The notes beneath the pieces were generated by a model. The model made no database searches. It worked only from the letters and a program-made list of their open reading frames with translations, and was not told the DNA's origin. 41,070 nt of DNA from an uncultured delta proteobacterium. Its GTDB lineage: Bacteria; RBG-13-61-14; DRUE01. This document shows positions 31,140-40,319 of the stretch, piece by piece. Location of the stretch: contig CAIYYW010000091.1 in the NCBI GenBank assembly GCA_903930515.1, forward strand, positions 1 through 41,070, read 5' to 3'. Every line of letters begins with the position of its first letter. The stretch's first letter is position 1. The position numbers and the translations under genes were made by a program.

Positions 31140-32050
31140 AAAATTATTCCCGATCAAAACTCCTGGCCCTGACCTTGGCCGCGGCCGCCCTATTCCTGAT
31201 CCAGGCCCGGCCCCGGTTCAACCCGCCTCCCTACTTCGCGCCGGAAAAAAATATCACGATCCAGGGCGTCAACCTGGTTTATCTTGATCAAGGAAAAGGC
31301 ACGCCTTTGCTTTTGATTCACGGCTATTGCGGAAACGCCTATAACTGGAGCCAGGTCTTTGAGACTTTGAGCCGGGATTTCCGCGTGATCGTCCCCGACC
31401 TGCCCGGATATGGCAAAAGCGGATGTCCGGAAAAAAAGGTTAAGGCTACGATGATCTGGTATGCGGATTTTCTATCTGAGTTCCTGGACCAAATTGGGGT
31501 GGAAAAAGCAGTGGTGGTGGGAAATTCTATGGGCGGCTCTATTGCGGCCTGGATCGCCATCCGGCATCCGGAAAAAGTCTCCAAGCTGGTCCTGGAAGAC
31601 TCTGCCGGATTAAAGGGAAGCCGGATGGACCTGCTGAAAAATATCGCCGCGATCACGGCAGAGCCCATGCTGATTCCACTTCTCCATCTGGTCTTCCCGG
31701 TTAATGAAAAATCCCTGGCAAATGTGCCTGAAAGCGAAAGAAAAAGAGTGGGGTTGGCCGAGCTTAGATATGCCTCAGACCTGCGCGCTTGCTCAAGCCG
31801 GGCGATGAAATGGTCCGCAGTCAGCATCGGAACCGATTACACCGAGCCTGTGCTTAATAAAATCCAAGTCCCCACCCTGATCATCTGGGGAAGCAATGAC
31901 GATTTATTGGAGGTCAAAACCGCCGAACAATTTCATCAAAAAATTACCGGGTCCCAACTCCAGATCATTGAAGGCGGAGTCCACACCCCGATGCAATGGA
32001 AACCCGATGATTTTGTCCGGGTATTGAAAAAGTTTATCGCGGACAATTAA
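31136..32050 (+). CDS. Alpha/beta hydrolase, tandem paralog of the preceding gene
   Basis: LLLIHGYCGN, VVGNSMGGSIAAW, LIIWGSNDDLLEV. ATGA overlap with the upstream gene. Confidence 0.87.
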   Translation: MKNYSRSKLLALTLAAAALFLIQARPRFNPPPYFAPEKNITIQGVNLVYLDQGKGTPLLLIHGYCGNAYNWSQVFETLSRDFRVIVPDLPGYGKSGCPEKKVKATMIWYADFLSEFLDQIGVEKAVVVGNSMGGSIAAWIAIRHPEKVSKLVLEDSAGLKGSRMDLLKNIAAITAEPMLIPLLHLVFPVNEKSLANVPESERKRVGLAELRYASDLRACSSRAMKWSAVSIGTDYTEPVLNKIQVPTLIIWGSNDDLLEVKTAEQFHQKITGSQLQIIEGGVHTPMQWKPDDFVRVLKKFIADN

Positions 32051-33062
32051 TTCTTTCGCGCATCAATCCCTCAAAACCTTTCAAGCTGATCTTGCCCTTC
32101 AGCATCTCAATCAGCGAAAGCAATATCTTGCGGCTCGGTTGAGCGAGATCCTTTTTTATTACCTCCACCAGCGGGGAAAAATTCCAGTCCGTAACCTTGG
32201 CCTGGTCCCCCAGGCTCTTGACCAACTCCAGCAAAACCTTCAATTCCGCCCGGGCATCCTTATCCTTCCCCTCCAGAAAATATCCGGACACGACCAGATA
32301 CCGGGCGATGATCTTAAACTCCGAATCCTTCGCCGGAGGGAGCGCACTTTTCGCCGCGCTGATCCCCTTGTCCCATTTCCCCGAAACCAGGTATCGCTCG
32401 GAGAGATTGACCAAGGCCAAAATATGCTCCGGGTCCGCTTGCAAAACCCGCTCAAATAATACCTCCGCTTCCGCGAACCTGCCCAACTCGGCCAGGGCGA
32501 ACCCCTGGTAACAGATCAAATCAAGGTTCCCCGGGTCCAACCGGATCGCCTGGTCGTAAGCCAGAAGCGCCTCCTTATTTTTCCCCCTCCGAGACAGCGC
32601 GAACGCCTTATAATACCAGGCGTCGGGGTCCGAGGGGTTTAGGGCCAGCGCCTGATCCAGCGCCGCAATCGCCTTCTGGTATTCCTGAATTTCCACCAAA
32701 GCGTACCCGAGCAGATACCACAGGTTGAAATCATCCTTTTTCAGACGGAGCGACCGCTTCAAACTGCCGATCGCTTCCCGGTGCCGGCCCAGCTTGCTCA
32801 GCAACAATCCCTTGCTATACCAGGCCTGGCCATCATCCCCGTTCAACTCTAGCGCCCGATCCAAACTTGAAAGCGCGTCCTCATCCAGCCCCAGCGCCGC
32901 CTGGCAATTCCCCTTTAACAGCCACGAGTAATAATGATCCTTCTCAATCGCCAGCGTAAAATTCAAAGAGCGGAGCGCCTTCTCGTAATCCCCGGCGCCC
33001 AGGTAGTCCAGCGCCTTATCATACCAGAGCGCAAAATTGTTCTTCCGTGCCTTCGCCTTCAT
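32034..33062 (-). CDS. Tetratricopeptide-repeat protein
   Basis: 342 aa with multiple TPR units (e.g. AIAALDQALALNPSDPDAWYYKAFALSRRGKNKEALLAYDQAIRLDP). Confidence 0.9.
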   Translation of the reverse strand: MKAKARKNNFALWYDKALDYLGAGDYEKALRSLNFTLAIEKDHYYSWLLKGNCQAALGLDEDALSSLDRALELNGDDGQAWYSKGLLLSKLGRHREAIGSLKRSLRLKKDDFNLWYLLGYALVEIQEYQKAIAALDQALALNPSDPDAWYYKAFALSRRGKNKEALLAYDQAIRLDPGNLDLICYQGFALAELGRFAEAEVLFERVLQADPEHILALVNLSERYLVSGKWDKGISAAKSALPPAKDSEFKIIARYLVVSGYFLEGKDKDARAELKVLLELVKSLGDQAKVTDWNFSPLVEVIKKDLAQPSRKILLSLIEMLKGKISLKGFEGLMRERINCPR

Positions 33063-33178
33063 CGGCCTCTATTATCTTTCCCGACTCATCCTTGTCAAGC
33101 TTATTTGCCCGCTCGGATAAAGCTGATAAAATTGAAAAAATATGCCCGTTAAAATCTTGCCCAAAACCGGAGGATGAG

Positions 33179-34516
33179 ATGCTGAAAAAAAATTGCCGGA
33201 AAAAAATCCTGACGCTTTGCTTCCTGACTTTTTTCCTCTCCCTGAACGGCTGCTGGTGGGCGAGCTATCTCCCCGGCCAGAAATATCTTCCCCTGGACCC
33301 CGGCCTCGGAGTCAGGCATACCCCGGTCTATCATCAAGATGGCTGGATCATCGCCCGCGCCTCCCTGCATAACCACACCATCATCAGCGACGGCACCAGC
33401 CGGCCGGAAGACCTGATTGAACTCGCCCGCCGGGAAGGCATCGCCATCCTGGCCGTCACCGACCACCGCGAAGGCCGGATCAAGCTGAGCAACGGCATCA
33501 AGATTCCGGTCAACGGCATTGAAAAAATCGGCTACCAAAAATATTTTGACACCCTGCTCCCGCTCAAAGAAGCGAATCAGGACCTGATCATCCTGATCGG
33601 CGCGGAAGTCAATCCCTACCTTTACAACATCGGCCGGTTCCCCAGCTTCGTGATCCTAAACCAGGACAGCCACTTCGTGGTATATAACATCAAGGACCCG
33701 GAGGTCTTTGAGAAAATGCCTGCCTGGCGCGAAGTATCCACCAAGCCGATCGGCTATCCCGGCCGCGCTCCATACCAGGACTGGGTCAATTACATCGTCG
33801 ACCATAACGGCCTGGTGTTCGTGGCCCATCCCGCCTCGGACCAGAATGTCTGGGTGCTCACCATCAGGTTTTACGCCGAACCCCCAGTCCAGAATCTGCG
33901 CCTGAAAAATATCTCCGGGTTTTCCAGCCTGACCGAATCCTACGGACCGGAAGTCGCCGGACCCGGCGGCGCCTGGGATTCCGTCCTGTCCGAATATCTA
34001 TCCGGGATGCGAGATCGCCCGATCTGGACCGTGGGAGATTGCGACTACCACGGCGGGAACGGAACCCTGACCGGTTGCGGAAACACCCTTTTTTACCTGC
34101 GCCGGTTCAGCGAAGATGATGTGTATCTTGCAATGCGGGAAGGCAGAATGGTTTCTTTTGCCGGGGAAATGTTCCAGAATTCATACATCGCGGAATTCTC
34201 GGTCAGCGATGGCAAAGCGCCCCAAGACCTGATTATGCTCGGAAAAGAAATCAGGGTCGCAGACCCTCCGGTCATTCGTTTCAGACTTGATCACAATATA
34301 CCCGGCGTCAAAACCATCCTGATCCGGAACGGCAAAGTGATCCGCGAAACCGAAGGATCAGCCCTGGAATTCATTGACCGGGAAATGTTTGAAAAGAAAA
34401 TGCCGGCCTATTACCGCGTCCAGGTCCTCGGCCCTCCCACCATTGAAACCACCAAATCCGGCCCGAGCCAGCGAGTCAACATCATCTTCACCAATCCGAT
34501 CTTTGTTCGTTTATAA
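33179..34516 (+). CDS. PHP-domain metallohydrolase (CehA/McbA-like), predicted lipoprotein
   Basis: Start 33179 gives MLKKNCRKKILTLCFLTFFLSLNGCWW (lipobox LNGC). PHP motifs LHNHTIISDGTSRPEDLIELARREGIAILAVTDH. Confidence 0.75.
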   Translation: MLKKNCRKKILTLCFLTFFLSLNGCWWASYLPGQKYLPLDPGLGVRHTPVYHQDGWIIARASLHNHTIISDGTSRPEDLIELARREGIAILAVTDHREGRIKLSNGIKIPVNGIEKIGYQKYFDTLLPLKEANQDLIILIGAEVNPYLYNIGRFPSFVILNQDSHFVVYNIKDPEVFEKMPAWREVSTKPIGYPGRAPYQDWVNYIVDHNGLVFVAHPASDQNVWVLTIRFYAEPPVQNLRLKNISGFSSLTESYGPEVAGPGGAWDSVLSEYLSGMRDRPIWTVGDCDYHGGNGTLTGCGNTLFYLRRFSEDDVYLAMREGRMVSFAGEMFQNSYIAEFSVSDGKAPQDLIMLGKEIRVADPPVIRFRLDHNIPGVKTILIRNGKVIRETEGSALEFIDREMFEKKMPAYYRVQVLGPPTIETTKSGPSQRVNIIFTNPIFVRL

Positions 34517-34536
34517 ATTATGGGCGAGCGACGGTA

Positions 34537-34590
34537 TGGGGCAGACCCTTGTGTCTGCCCCAAAAATCGGGTGCAGGGTTACGACCCTGC
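34537..34590. repeat. Tandem intergenic hairpins
   Basis: TGGGGCAGAC-CCTTGT-GTCTGCCCCA (34537-34562) and GCAGGGT-TACG-ACCCTGC (34573-34590), both perfect stems. Confidence 0.6.
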
Positions 34591-34745
34591 CGAGCGGCTT
34601 CAGTCGCGACAACCCGAAACCCTTATGCTGGATACCAACGGCAAATTTGTCGTAGAATTGCGCCTGACCCGGCATAAGGCGTTGACAACCGTTCCGGCAT
34701 TGATTAAAATTCCAACTCCCCGAAAAAAATCCAGGAGGTAGTAAA

Positions 34746-35921
34746 ATGACCGAGTCAGTAATTGTTTCCGCGGCAAGGACCCCGGTGGGATCCTTTCAAG
34801 GAGCGCTGGCATCCCTTGCCGCTCCCAAACTGGGCGCGATCGCGATCAAGGCCGCTCTGGAGCGCGCGGGCGTGAAGCCGGAAATGGTCAATGAGGTGCT
34901 GATGGGTTGCGCGCTTACCGGAGGAATGGGACAGGCCCCGGCGCGGCAAGCCGCGATCTTTGCCGGCCTGCCCTGGAGCGTGGGCGCGACCACCATCGGC
35001 AAGGTATGCGGCTCCGGAATGAAAGCCGTGATGTTCGCGGACGCCCTGATCCGCGCGGGGGACGCCGAGATCATTGTCGCGGGCGGAATGGAGAGTATGA
35101 GCAACACCCCCTATTGCCTCCCCGGGGCCCGCCAGGGATACCGGATGGGCGACCAGAAAGTGGTGGATATGATGATCTTTGACGGACTCTGGGATGTCTA
35201 TAAAAACTGCCATATGGGCGCCTGCGCCGACCTGCTCGGAACCGAGGGAAAAATCTCCCGCCAGGAACAAGACGAGTTCGCCCTCCGCTCTTACCAGCGC
35301 GCGCTCCAGGCCGCGGCGGACGGAAAATTCAAGGACGAGATTGTGCCGGTGGAGATTGAAGATAAAAAAGGCAAGATCGTGGTGGCCGAGGATGAGGAGC
35401 CGAAGAAGCTGAAAGAGGAAAAAGTGCCGACCCTGAAACCGGCCTTTACCAAGGACGGCACCGTCACCGCCGCCAATGCCTCCAGCCTGAACGACGGCGC
35501 CGCGGCAATGGTGGTGATGAGCGACAAGAAGGCCAAGGAACTCGGGCTTAAGCCCCTGGCCAGGATCGTCGGGCACGGCCAAGCCGCGCGCGAATCTCAT
35601 TGGTTCACGCTCGCGCCGGTGGACGCGATGAAAAAGGTGATCAATAAAACCGGGTACGGAATTGACCGGCTGGACCTGTTTGAAATCAACGAGGCCTTCA
35701 GCGTGCAGGTGATCGCGGCCATCCGCGAGTTCAAGCTCAATCCCGAAAAGGTCAATGTTAATGGCGGCTCGGTCGCGATCGGCCACCCGATTGGATGCTC
35801 CGGCGCCCGCATCCTCACCACCCTGCTCTACGCGATGAAAAACCGCAAGGCCAAGACCGGATTGGCAACCCTCTGCATCGGAGGAGGGGAAGCGGCCGCG
35901 ATGATTGTGGAAGCCCTATAA
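34746..35921 (+). CDS. Acetyl-CoA C-acetyltransferase (thiolase)
   Basis: [60 protein letters not shown]. Confidence 0.94.
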   Translation: MTESVIVSAARTPVGSFQGALASLAAPKLGAIAIKAALERAGVKPEMVNEVLMGCALTGGMGQAPARQAAIFAGLPWSVGATTIGKVCGSGMKAVMFADALIRAGDAEIIVAGGMESMSNTPYCLPGARQGYRMGDQKVVDMMIFDGLWDVYKNCHMGACADLLGTEGKISRQEQDEFALRSYQRALQAAADGKFKDEIVPVEIEDKKGKIVVAEDEEPKKLKEEKVPTLKPAFTKDGTVTAANASSLNDGAAAMVVMSDKKAKELGLKPLARIVGHGQAARESHWFTLAPVDAMKKVINKTGYGIDRLDLFEINEAFSVQVIAAIREFKLNPEKVNVNGGSVAIGHPIGCSGARILTTLLYAMKNRKAKTGLATLCIGGGEAAAMIVEAL

Positions 35922-35938
35922 TTTAAGGAGGCTGAGAA

Positions 35939-36721
35939 ATGCCAGATGAAATAGTCCTGTTCCGCGTTGAAGAGGGGATCGGCACGATCACCATCAACCG
36001 TCCCAAGGCGCTCAACGCGCTCAATGTTGAAGTATTGAAGGCGCTGGGAAAGATTCTGGACCAGGCCCGGAAAGATGATTCCGCCAAAGTCCTGATCATC
36101 ACCGGCTCGGGAGAGAAGGCCTTTGTCGCGGGCGCGGACATCTCGGAGATGAGCCGGATGACCCCGATTCAAGCCAAAGAATTTTCACGACTTGGCCAGG
36201 GAGTTTTTCGCGGCATAGAAGAATTGCCTAAGCCCGTGATCGCCGCGGTCAACGGCTTTGCCCTCGGGGGCGGATGCGAGTTGGCGATCTCGTGCGATTA
36301 CATTCTCGCGAGCGATCAGGCGATGTTCGGACAGCCCGAGGTCAACCTGGGAATTTTTCCCGGGTTCGGCGGCACCCAACGGCTGGTGAAACATTTGGGA
36401 AAGTTGCGCGCCAAGGAGCTGGTATTTTTCGGAAACCGGATTCCGGCCAAACGCGCGCTGGAGCTTGGGCTGGCGAACGAGGTGGTTGAGCCGGGGAAAC
36501 TGATGGACCGGGCAAGAGAGCTGGCGAAGAAGCTGATGGAAAAAGGACTGGTCGCGATCGGGCTGTGCAAACAGGCGATTGAGCGCGGGTCGGATTCAGC
36601 GCTGGACCAGGGGTTGCTGCTGGAGCAGACTTTATGGAGCCTGGGATTTGACACTGCGGACCAGAAGGAAGGGATGGCCGCGTTTCTGGAAAAACGGAAA
36701 CCGGATTTCCAAGGGAAATAG
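35939..36721 (+). CDS. Enoyl-CoA hydratase/isomerase (crotonase family)
   Basis: ITINRPKALNALN, AFVAGADISEM, NGFALGGGCELAISCDYILAS. Confidence 0.94.
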   Translation: MPDEIVLFRVEEGIGTITINRPKALNALNVEVLKALGKILDQARKDDSAKVLIITGSGEKAFVAGADISEMSRMTPIQAKEFSRLGQGVFRGIEELPKPVIAAVNGFALGGGCELAISCDYILASDQAMFGQPEVNLGIFPGFGGTQRLVKHLGKLRAKELVFFGNRIPAKRALELGLANEVVEPGKLMDRARELAKKLMEKGLVAIGLCKQAIERGSDSALDQGLLLEQTLWSLGFDTADQKEGMAAFLEKRKPDFQGK

Positions 36722-36735
36722 GGGGAGGGACAAAA

Positions 36736-37893
36736 ATGGATTTGAAGTTGAGCGAGGAACAGAAGTTATTGCAGGATATGGTCCGGGATTTCGCGGCCAA
36801 CGAGGTCTCGCCCAAGGCCGAACATATTGACCGGACCGGCGAGTATCCCAAGGAGATCATTGCCAAGGCCTCGGAGCTGGGGCTGATGGGGGTTGAAGTC
36901 CCGACCGAATGGGACGGCGCCGGGATGGACGCGGTTTGCTACGCGATCGCGATTGAGGAGTTGAGCGTGGCCTCCGCCGCGGTGGGCGTGATCGTTTCCG
37001 CGCACAACTCGCTTTGCGTTTCCCCGATCGCCAAGTTCGGGACCGAAGCTCAAAAGGAAAAATATTTAAAACCGCTCGCGGCCGGGAAAATGCTCGGATG
37101 CCTGGGGCTGACCGAGCCGAGCGCGGGATCGGACGCGGCCGCGGTCAAGACCAAGGCCGAGCTTAAGGGCGACAAGTGGATTTTGAACGGCACCAAGCTC
37201 TTCATCACCAACGGCAAGGAAGCCGGGGTCTCGCTGGTGATCGCCCGGACCGAGCCGGACCAGACTCATCGCGGCCTGTCCGCCTTCATCGTCCCCTGCG
37301 ACGCCAAGGGTTTCTCGCTGGGCAAGCAGGAGGAAAAAATGGGCATTCACGGCTCCAGCACGATGGAGCTGATCTTTGAAGACTGCGAAATACCGGCGGA
37401 TCACCTGCTCGGCCAGCGCGGAAAAGGATTCAATGTCGCGATGTACACCCTGGACGGAGGACGGATCGGGATCGCATCCCAGGCGGTCGGGATCGCGAGA
37501 GCCGCTTTGGAGGCGTCGGTTAATTTCGCCAAGGAGCGGGTCCAGTTCGGAAAGCCGATCGCAACCTTCCAGGCCATCCAGTGGATGGTCGCGAATATGG
37601 CCACCGAGATTGACGCGGCCCGTTTGTTGGTCCACCGCGCGGCCTGGATGAAAAAGGAGGGGATGCCCTACAGCCCGGAGTCGGCGATGGCCAAGCTCTA
37701 CGCCGCGGAAGTGGCGCAGCGGGCGGTGGTTGACGCGGTCCAGATCCACGGCGGATACGGATATGTCAAGGACTATCCGGTAGAGCGCTATTACCGGGAC
37801 GCCAAGATCACTTCCATTTATGAAGGCACCAGCGAAATCCAGAGGATCGTGATCGCAAACAATATCTTCAAGGATACGCTCAAGGGGAAGTAA
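36736..37893 (+). CDS. Acyl-CoA dehydrogenase (short-chain/butyryl-CoA type)
   Basis: GCLGLTEPSAGSDAA, GGYGYVKDYPVERYYRDAKITSIYEGTSEIQRIVI. Confidence 0.94.
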   Translation: MDLKLSEEQKLLQDMVRDFAANEVSPKAEHIDRTGEYPKEIIAKASELGLMGVEVPTEWDGAGMDAVCYAIAIEELSVASAAVGVIVSAHNSLCVSPIAKFGTEAQKEKYLKPLAAGKMLGCLGLTEPSAGSDAAAVKTKAELKGDKWILNGTKLFITNGKEAGVSLVIARTEPDQTHRGLSAFIVPCDAKGFSLGKQEEKMGIHGSSTMELIFEDCEIPADHLLGQRGKGFNVAMYTLDGGRIGIASQAVGIARAALEASVNFAKERVQFGKPIATFQAIQWMVANMATEIDAARLLVHRAAWMKKEGMPYSPESAMAKLYAAEVAQRAVVDAVQIHGGYGYVKDYPVERYYRDAKITSIYEGTSEIQRIVIANNIFKDTLKGK

Positions 37894-37970
37894 AGGGGTT
37901 CACGGTCAACAATTCACGGTTCGCGAAGGGAACCATACAGCCCGCCGTTCACCGTGCACCGAGAAAATGC

Positions 37971-38867
37971 ATGGCTGAAGAAATCGCCAAAAACATATTT
38001 TTCATCCCGGGCCGGCGCAAGGGCGGATACCCTTTCTGCAACTCAATTTTTATTCAAGACCGGTTGAGCGCGATCATTGATCCGGCGAGCAACCGCGCGG
38101 AACTGGCCCTTCACCAGGACGCCAAACTCGCGATCCTCAGTCATTTCCACAACGACCATATCCGGGACCTGAAACTTTTCCCGGACGCCCAGATTGCGAT
38201 CCATGAAAAAGAAGCCTTGGCCCTGTCGGACCGGAACGCGGTGGTTGAGCTGATTTTTTTCCCGGAAGAGCCGCAAGCGGAAAAGGATTCCTGGATGGCG
38301 CGCAAGGCGCGCGAGATGAAAGGCGCCTGGGGATGGAAGGTGAGCCGGACCTTCCAGGACGGAGACGAGCTCAACCTGGGCGAGATCAAGTTGAAAGTGA
38401 TCCATACCCCGGGCCATACCATCGGCCACTGCTGCTTCTGGTTCCCGGACCAGGAAATCCTGTTCAGCGCGGACATAGACCTGACCGGGTTCGGGCCCTG
38501 GTACGGAAACGCCTGTTCCAGCGCCGAGGATTTCTATTGCTCGCTGGAAAAACTCAGGGCATATCAGCCAAAGCTGGTCGTCACCGGCCACGAATTGGGC
38601 TTGGTCCAGGGCGAAGATTTCCTTTCTAAACTCAACCGATACCAGGGACTCATCCTGGTCCGGGAGCAAAAAATCCTGGATTCGCTGGCCTCTCCGAAAT
38701 CGTTGGAAGAGATCGTGGACCTGGGCGTGATTTATGGAGAGTTCCTCAAACAAAGCCCGAGCCTGCGGCCGCCGGAACGGAGAATGGTGATCCATCATAT
38801 GAGATGGCTGGATAAAAAAGGCCTGGTCGGGTTTGACGCCGGGAAGTGGATTTCAATCAAACCTTAG
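37971..38867 (+). CDS. Metallo-beta-lactamase-fold hydrolase
   Basis: LSHFHNDHIRDL, VIHTPGHTIGHCCFWFPDQEILFSADIDLTGFGPW, VVTGHELG. Confidence 0.88.
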   Translation: MAEEIAKNIFFIPGRRKGGYPFCNSIFIQDRLSAIIDPASNRAELALHQDAKLAILSHFHNDHIRDLKLFPDAQIAIHEKEALALSDRNAVVELIFFPEEPQAEKDSWMARKAREMKGAWGWKVSRTFQDGDELNLGEIKLKVIHTPGHTIGHCCFWFPDQEILFSADIDLTGFGPWYGNACSSAEDFYCSLEKLRAYQPKLVVTGHELGLVQGEDFLSKLNRYQGLILVREQKILDSLASPKSLEEIVDLGVIYGEFLKQSPSLRPPERRMVIHHMRWLDKKGLVGFDAGKWISIKP

Positions 38868-38920
38868 CGCTCAAGCGCTTTGGCACGCTCCGTCGCCGGG
38901 GATATAACTGCCGCGGCCAA

Positions 38921-39592
38921 TTATCCGCGCAAGCCCTTGATCGCCTTTTTGTAATCCTTGGACTTGAACACCGAATTCCCCGCCACCAGGATTTCGGCCC
39001 CGGCCTGGATCAAAAGTTTTGCGGTTTGCGGGTTCACTCCGCCGTCAACCTCAATCAAGACCTGGAAATGCGACCCGTCAATCAGTTGCCGGGCCAGGGA
39101 GATTTTTCCCAGAGATCCTTCAATGAATTTTTGCGCGCCGAATCCAGGGTTCACGCTCATAATCAAGAGCAGGTCAAGGTCCGTTAAGATTTCGGTCAGG
39201 GTGGTCAGGCTGGTCGCGGGATTCAAACTCACCCCCGCCAGGATGTTCCTCCCCAGCTTCTCCCCGGCCTGCTTGATCTGCTGAATCGTCCGGTGCAGAT
39301 GCACGCAGGCCTCCTGGTGAACCGTGATCATGTCCGCGCCCGCTCTCGCGAAATCGTCAATATAAAGATCGGGCTTTTCAATCATCAGATGCACATCCAG
39401 CGGCAGCTTGCACGAGCGCCGGCAGGCCTCCACGATCAAAGGCCCGTAGGTGATGTTCGGAACAAAATGACCGTCCATCACATCAATGTGGATCAAGTCC
39501 CCGCCGGCCTTTTCCGCGGCCTTCACCTCTTCCCCCAGGCGGGTGAAATCCGCAGACAGGATTGAGGGCGCTATTCTGATTTTTCTCCTCAT
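38921..39592 (-). CDS. rpe: Ribulose-phosphate 3-epimerase
   Basis: IAPSILSADFTRLGEEV, IHIDVMDGHFVPNITYGP, MSVNPGFGAQKFI, EVDGGVNPQTA. Confidence 0.95.
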   Translation of the reverse strand: MRRKIRIAPSILSADFTRLGEEVKAAEKAGGDLIHIDVMDGHFVPNITYGPLIVEACRRSCKLPLDVHLMIEKPDLYIDDFARAGADMITVHQEACVHLHRTIQQIKQAGEKLGRNILAGVSLNPATSLTTLTEILTDLDLLLIMSVNPGFGAQKFIEGSLGKISLARQLIDGSHFQVLIEVDGGVNPQTAKLLIQAGAEILVAGNSVFKSKDYKKAIKGLRG

Positions 39593-39692
39593 CGCTTTCT
39601 CCTCCCCGCACTTTAACGGGAAAAATCTTTTCTGTCAAAATCCGGCCGGGAATGGAAAACCCGGCAAAATTTGCTTCCCGATGGTTTGCCTC

Positions 39693-39722
39693 TTTACAAA
39701 TGACCCTAAAATAGGATAGAAT
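39693..39722 (+). promoter_or_regulatory. Promoter TTTACA-18-TAGAAT
   Basis: Upstream of the LysM gene at 39751. Confidence 0.4.
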
Positions 39723-39750
39723 ATGAAAAAGCGGACTAGGAGGTGGAAAT

Positions 39751-40239
39751 ATGAAAACGAGAATAATTCTGGCGGCGGCCGCGATCGCGGGATTGGTGAT
39801 GGCCGGAGCGGTCCGGAGCGAGGAAACCGCGCCTGCCCCGACGGCTCCTCAAAGGGTTCTCCGGCTGCATACGGTCAAGGCCGGGGAGAATCTTCACCTG
39901 CTCTCGGCCTATTATTGCGGGGATGCCCGGCAGTGGACGAAAATCTGGGAGCTGAACAAGAAAGAGGTCCGGAACCCGAACCGGATCAATGTGGGCCAGG
40001 TGCTGAAGGTGGAAATTGATCCGAACTGGCAGGCCAAGTTCGACCTGGATAAGTTCATCGCGGAAAACGCCGGAAAAACCCCGGGGGTAAAAGCCGTGTC
40101 GGTGAAAAAGCCCACGGTGGAAAAGTCCTACGAGGAAGTCAAATCCACGGCAATGCCGAGCTTGCTGGAAACGCCGAAGGCTCCGGAGACCAAGTCGGGT
40201 GAAACCGCTCAGCCGGCTTCCGGGTCCACCGCGCGATAA
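39751..40239 (+). CDS. Secreted LysM-domain protein
   Basis: Signal peptide; LHTVKAGENLHLLSAYYCGDARQWTKIWELNKKEVRNPNRINVGQVLKV. Confidence 0.85.
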   Translation: MKTRIILAAAAIAGLVMAGAVRSEETAPAPTAPQRVLRLHTVKAGENLHLLSAYYCGDARQWTKIWELNKKEVRNPNRINVGQVLKVEIDPNWQAKFDLDKFIAENAGKTPGVKAVSVKKPTVEKSYEEVKSTAMPSLLETPKAPETKSGETAQPASGSTAR

Positions 40240-40319
40240 ACCGGAGGGACCAATCGCCGGAATTGAATTTCCGCCCGGATCGGCCGGAAAAGACGGCGGC
40301 TCTCTGCCGGGAAGGTTAA

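Noticed and set aside
34755-35786. 343-aa minus-strand ORF opposite the thiolase
   Set aside because: Shadow ORF; the plus-strand thiolase motifs are unambiguous.
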